Below are positions 62,051-64,000 of a stretch of DNA of 64,000 nt, piece after piece (position 1 is the first letter of the stretch; every line of letters begins with the position of its first letter). A program made the translations under genes and the position numbers. The DNA is from Mucidula mucida (Eukaryota; Basidiomycota; Agaricomycetes; Agaricales; Physalacriaceae): assembly GCA_015501055.1 (NCBI GenBank), contig JADNYV010000007.1, forward strand, positions 186,001 to 250,000, read 5' to 3'. The notes under the pieces were generated by a model, which was not told where the DNA came from, ran no database searches, and was given only the letters and a program-made list of their open reading frames with translations.

Positions 62051-63280
62051 AAACTGGATGGAATCCACACGCGCCCCTCATCTCAGGTGCTCCGGGGTTG
62101 TACTTACTTTGATGATGCTGACTGCCCTGCTTTTTCGGCTGATCCTGATTATTAACTAACTGTGTTTGTTCACGTCGAGGGCAGTCAATAGCTGTATGTT
62201 GGCGAATACAGGCTTGTACACGCTCTTCAGTTCTCGATGGATGGATGGTTGTCCCTTGATAAGACGGTATGGTCTATATTTATAATTGAAAATAGCAGAA
62301 TATAATATCGAGCAGGTTAATCTAAATTGATGTACCGGATGCGTTCAATATAACTGGGGATGGTGACGATGAAGTAGCTTGGGTACGATGAGGAGATCCC
62401 CAACAGCATTGCGGCTTCCCCTGGAGTGGGAAGCTGCGCGCACCGCTAGGTTACCCGAGAGTCAAAGGCAGAAGAGCGGGGAAGCGTCGCGAGTGAAAAA
62501 GAATGGGAGGCTGGCAGTCCAGAAAACCACGACAGCTTCGTCGAAGTGCGGCACAAAGGTTGAGTCTTCCTTGACTGTGAAGACCTCAAGGATGCCATTG
62601 CGGCTCATTCTACTGAATCCGAAGAAGTCCGGGGCGCTCCAAGCCGCCACGCCAAGCCCGGGGTACTCGCCTTACCTTTCCTATGAGAGTCCTTGCTTAG
62701 ACGCAGGGATGTAGCCTAGCATTAGGCATATTGCCTTCTGAACTTGCTGCCGGCATTTCCTTCCTGGCGCCATACTTACTTCGCTGAAAACTAGTGGCTC
62801 CGCGGTACACCCTGCCCGTCTCAAGTAGCTAACCCTCGGAGGCGATATACAGTATCCTCACCGAACGATCCCCCAACTGGGCACTTGACGGTCGCGAGCA
62901 GGTATAATCGCGCTTCTTGACGTTGTTACTGATTCACAACACGTAAAGCAGACCTCAAAATGGACAAGCAATGCCCGGGCGCCCAAGCATACCTCGAGAA
63001 TAGACAATATGTCTCCTCGATGAGTACCTATCTTCAGAGGGCGTATCTACTAGGATCATCGTCGTCTCCGTGCGGTACGCACGATGAGCGCCGACTACCC
63101 CGATCTTCATGCTAGCACTGCGGTTCGGACTTATCTCAATGCTTCCTGTCTGCAAAAAACTTGTTTCCGCAATTTCTTGCTCTTTATGGACACTGGAAGG
63201 GATCTCGTATCACTGGCCGACGACGAAAAGAGTATAAAGCTCTACCAGCTCAATGGCAGATTTCGCTGAGCACTAAACAC
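62051..63280. other. Intergenic, no gene recognised
   Basis: A 111-codon plus-strand frame (62379-62714) and its antisense frame have no recognisable motif. Otherwise nothing. The 3' end is the presumed promoter of the sedolisin gene. Confidence 0.45.
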
Positions 63281-64000
63281 ATGATGGTGCTCGCCTCTCT
63301 CAGTACTGCTCTCATTGCCTTCGTGCTCATGGTTTCTGGCAACCCAGTTTCCCGAGTTATGAGGGTTCATGACCGCCTTGAAGTAGTTCCTACTGGCTTC
63401 GCTGCTGCTGAGATGGCCAGGTCGGAGACGTTGTTACACCTGCGCATCGCCTTGACTGCCAGAAACATCACTGGACTGGAAACGGTCCTTATGTCTGTCA
63501 GTGCGCCCGGTAGCCCTTCGTATGGAAAATATCTCTCTCTGGACCAAGTCAGTTATTCGTTCACACATTGCATTTCCAGGCTAATGTTTGTGTCAGGTCA
63601 AAGAATACACGTCGCCCAGTGTTGAATCGGTCACCGTCGTTAAAGCTTGGCTTGCTGAGCATAACGTTACCAATGTTGCCGTCACAGGTGCCTACAACGA
63701 CCTGCTTTCCTTTAGCGTTCCTGCCGGCACCGCCAATAGCCTCTTTTCTTCCTCTTTCCAGAACTACGTCGATCTTGATTCTGGAGAGCGGATTATACGC
63801 ACGCAGCAATATTCTATTCCGGAGGAGCTAGAATCGCACATCGCCTTCGTACATCCGACGACCTCCTTCGCCAAATCGCAATTTGGACCTACGGCTCCCT
63901 TGTTCTCTATCCCAATCCCCAACTATAACGTCACCGAACTTGCGAATCCGGTGCCTGGGACCTGTGGTCGGTACATCACACCCGCCTGCTTACAAGCATT
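63281..64000 (+). CDS. Sedolisin (tripeptidyl peptidase, S53), 3' end outside window
   Basis: Secreted acid serine-carboxyl peptidase precursor. It starts MMVLASLSTALIAFVLMVSG, a signal peptide, followed by the activation propeptide: LHLRIALTARNITGLETVLM, SAPGSPSYGKYLSLDQ, then an intron near 63550-63597, then VKEYTSPSVESVTVVKAWLA, NVTNVAVTGAYNDLLSFSVP and AFVHPTTSFAKSQFG. The mature-domain start is just reached (NPVPGTCGRYITPACLQA). The catalytic Glu-Asp-Ser lie beyond the window. The pro-kumamolisin pattern is clear. Confidence 0.9.

Noticed and set aside
62379..62714. 111-codon frame as a gene
   Set aside because: No recognisable domain, no supporting splice, and an equally open antisense frame.

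Overview
This window is a fungal nuclear segment, almost certainly from a wood- or litter-decaying basidiomycete of the Agaricomycetes type. The evidence is dense short GT-AG introns (about 45-70 nt), a lineage-typical gene set (DUF6593, DUF6699, F-box proteins with a CPNC/HLGKCIAFDTP head, OTT_1508-like deaminases), and secreted lignocellulose enzymes (GH10 xylanase, glyoxal oxidase, three GH3 beta-glucosidase copies). Gene models were spliced by eye; outer coordinates are firmer than internal exon edges.

Layout. 1-11 kb is a housekeeping block: the 3' end of an amidohydrolase, an aldo-keto reductase, the pyruvate dehydrogenase E3-binding protein (minus), a multi-pass membrane protein (minus), SCAP (sterol sensor of the SREBP pathway) and a DUF6593 protein. 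12-23 kb is accessory: a decayed F-box gene, a sesquiterpene-synthase-like gene with damaged metal-binding motifs, an intact-looking adenylation-thiolation-thioesterase synthetase, and a second F-box gene whose 5' end is invaded by an 880-bp Mutator-like foldback element next to a smaller MITE. 24-30 kb holds a damaged DUF6699 gene and dynamin-like VPS1. 31-41 kb holds two OTT_1508-like deaminase genes plus a duplicated deaminase tail, around a Kelch-like gene, a C2H2 zinc-finger gene and a GH10 xylanase. The second deaminase gene is split by a 495-bp MITE that could be spliced out in frame as an intron. 41-47 kb holds Hsp20, glyoxal oxidase and a third, decayed F-box copy. 47-60 kb is a duplicated block: GPI8, a scrambled GH3 remnant, a GPI8 5' fragment and two long GH3 genes. 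The end holds an intact DUF6699 gene, a hypothetical gene and the start of a sedolisin protease.

The strongest signals are the intron-like MITE in the deaminase gene, the MULE insertion with a perfect 9-bp target duplication, and the interleaved GPI8/GH3 duplication. A caution applies throughout: several conserved genes (VPS1, GH10, GH3, a membrane protein) need single-base changes, mostly in short homopolymers, to read through. Some apparent pseudogenes may therefore be assembly errors.
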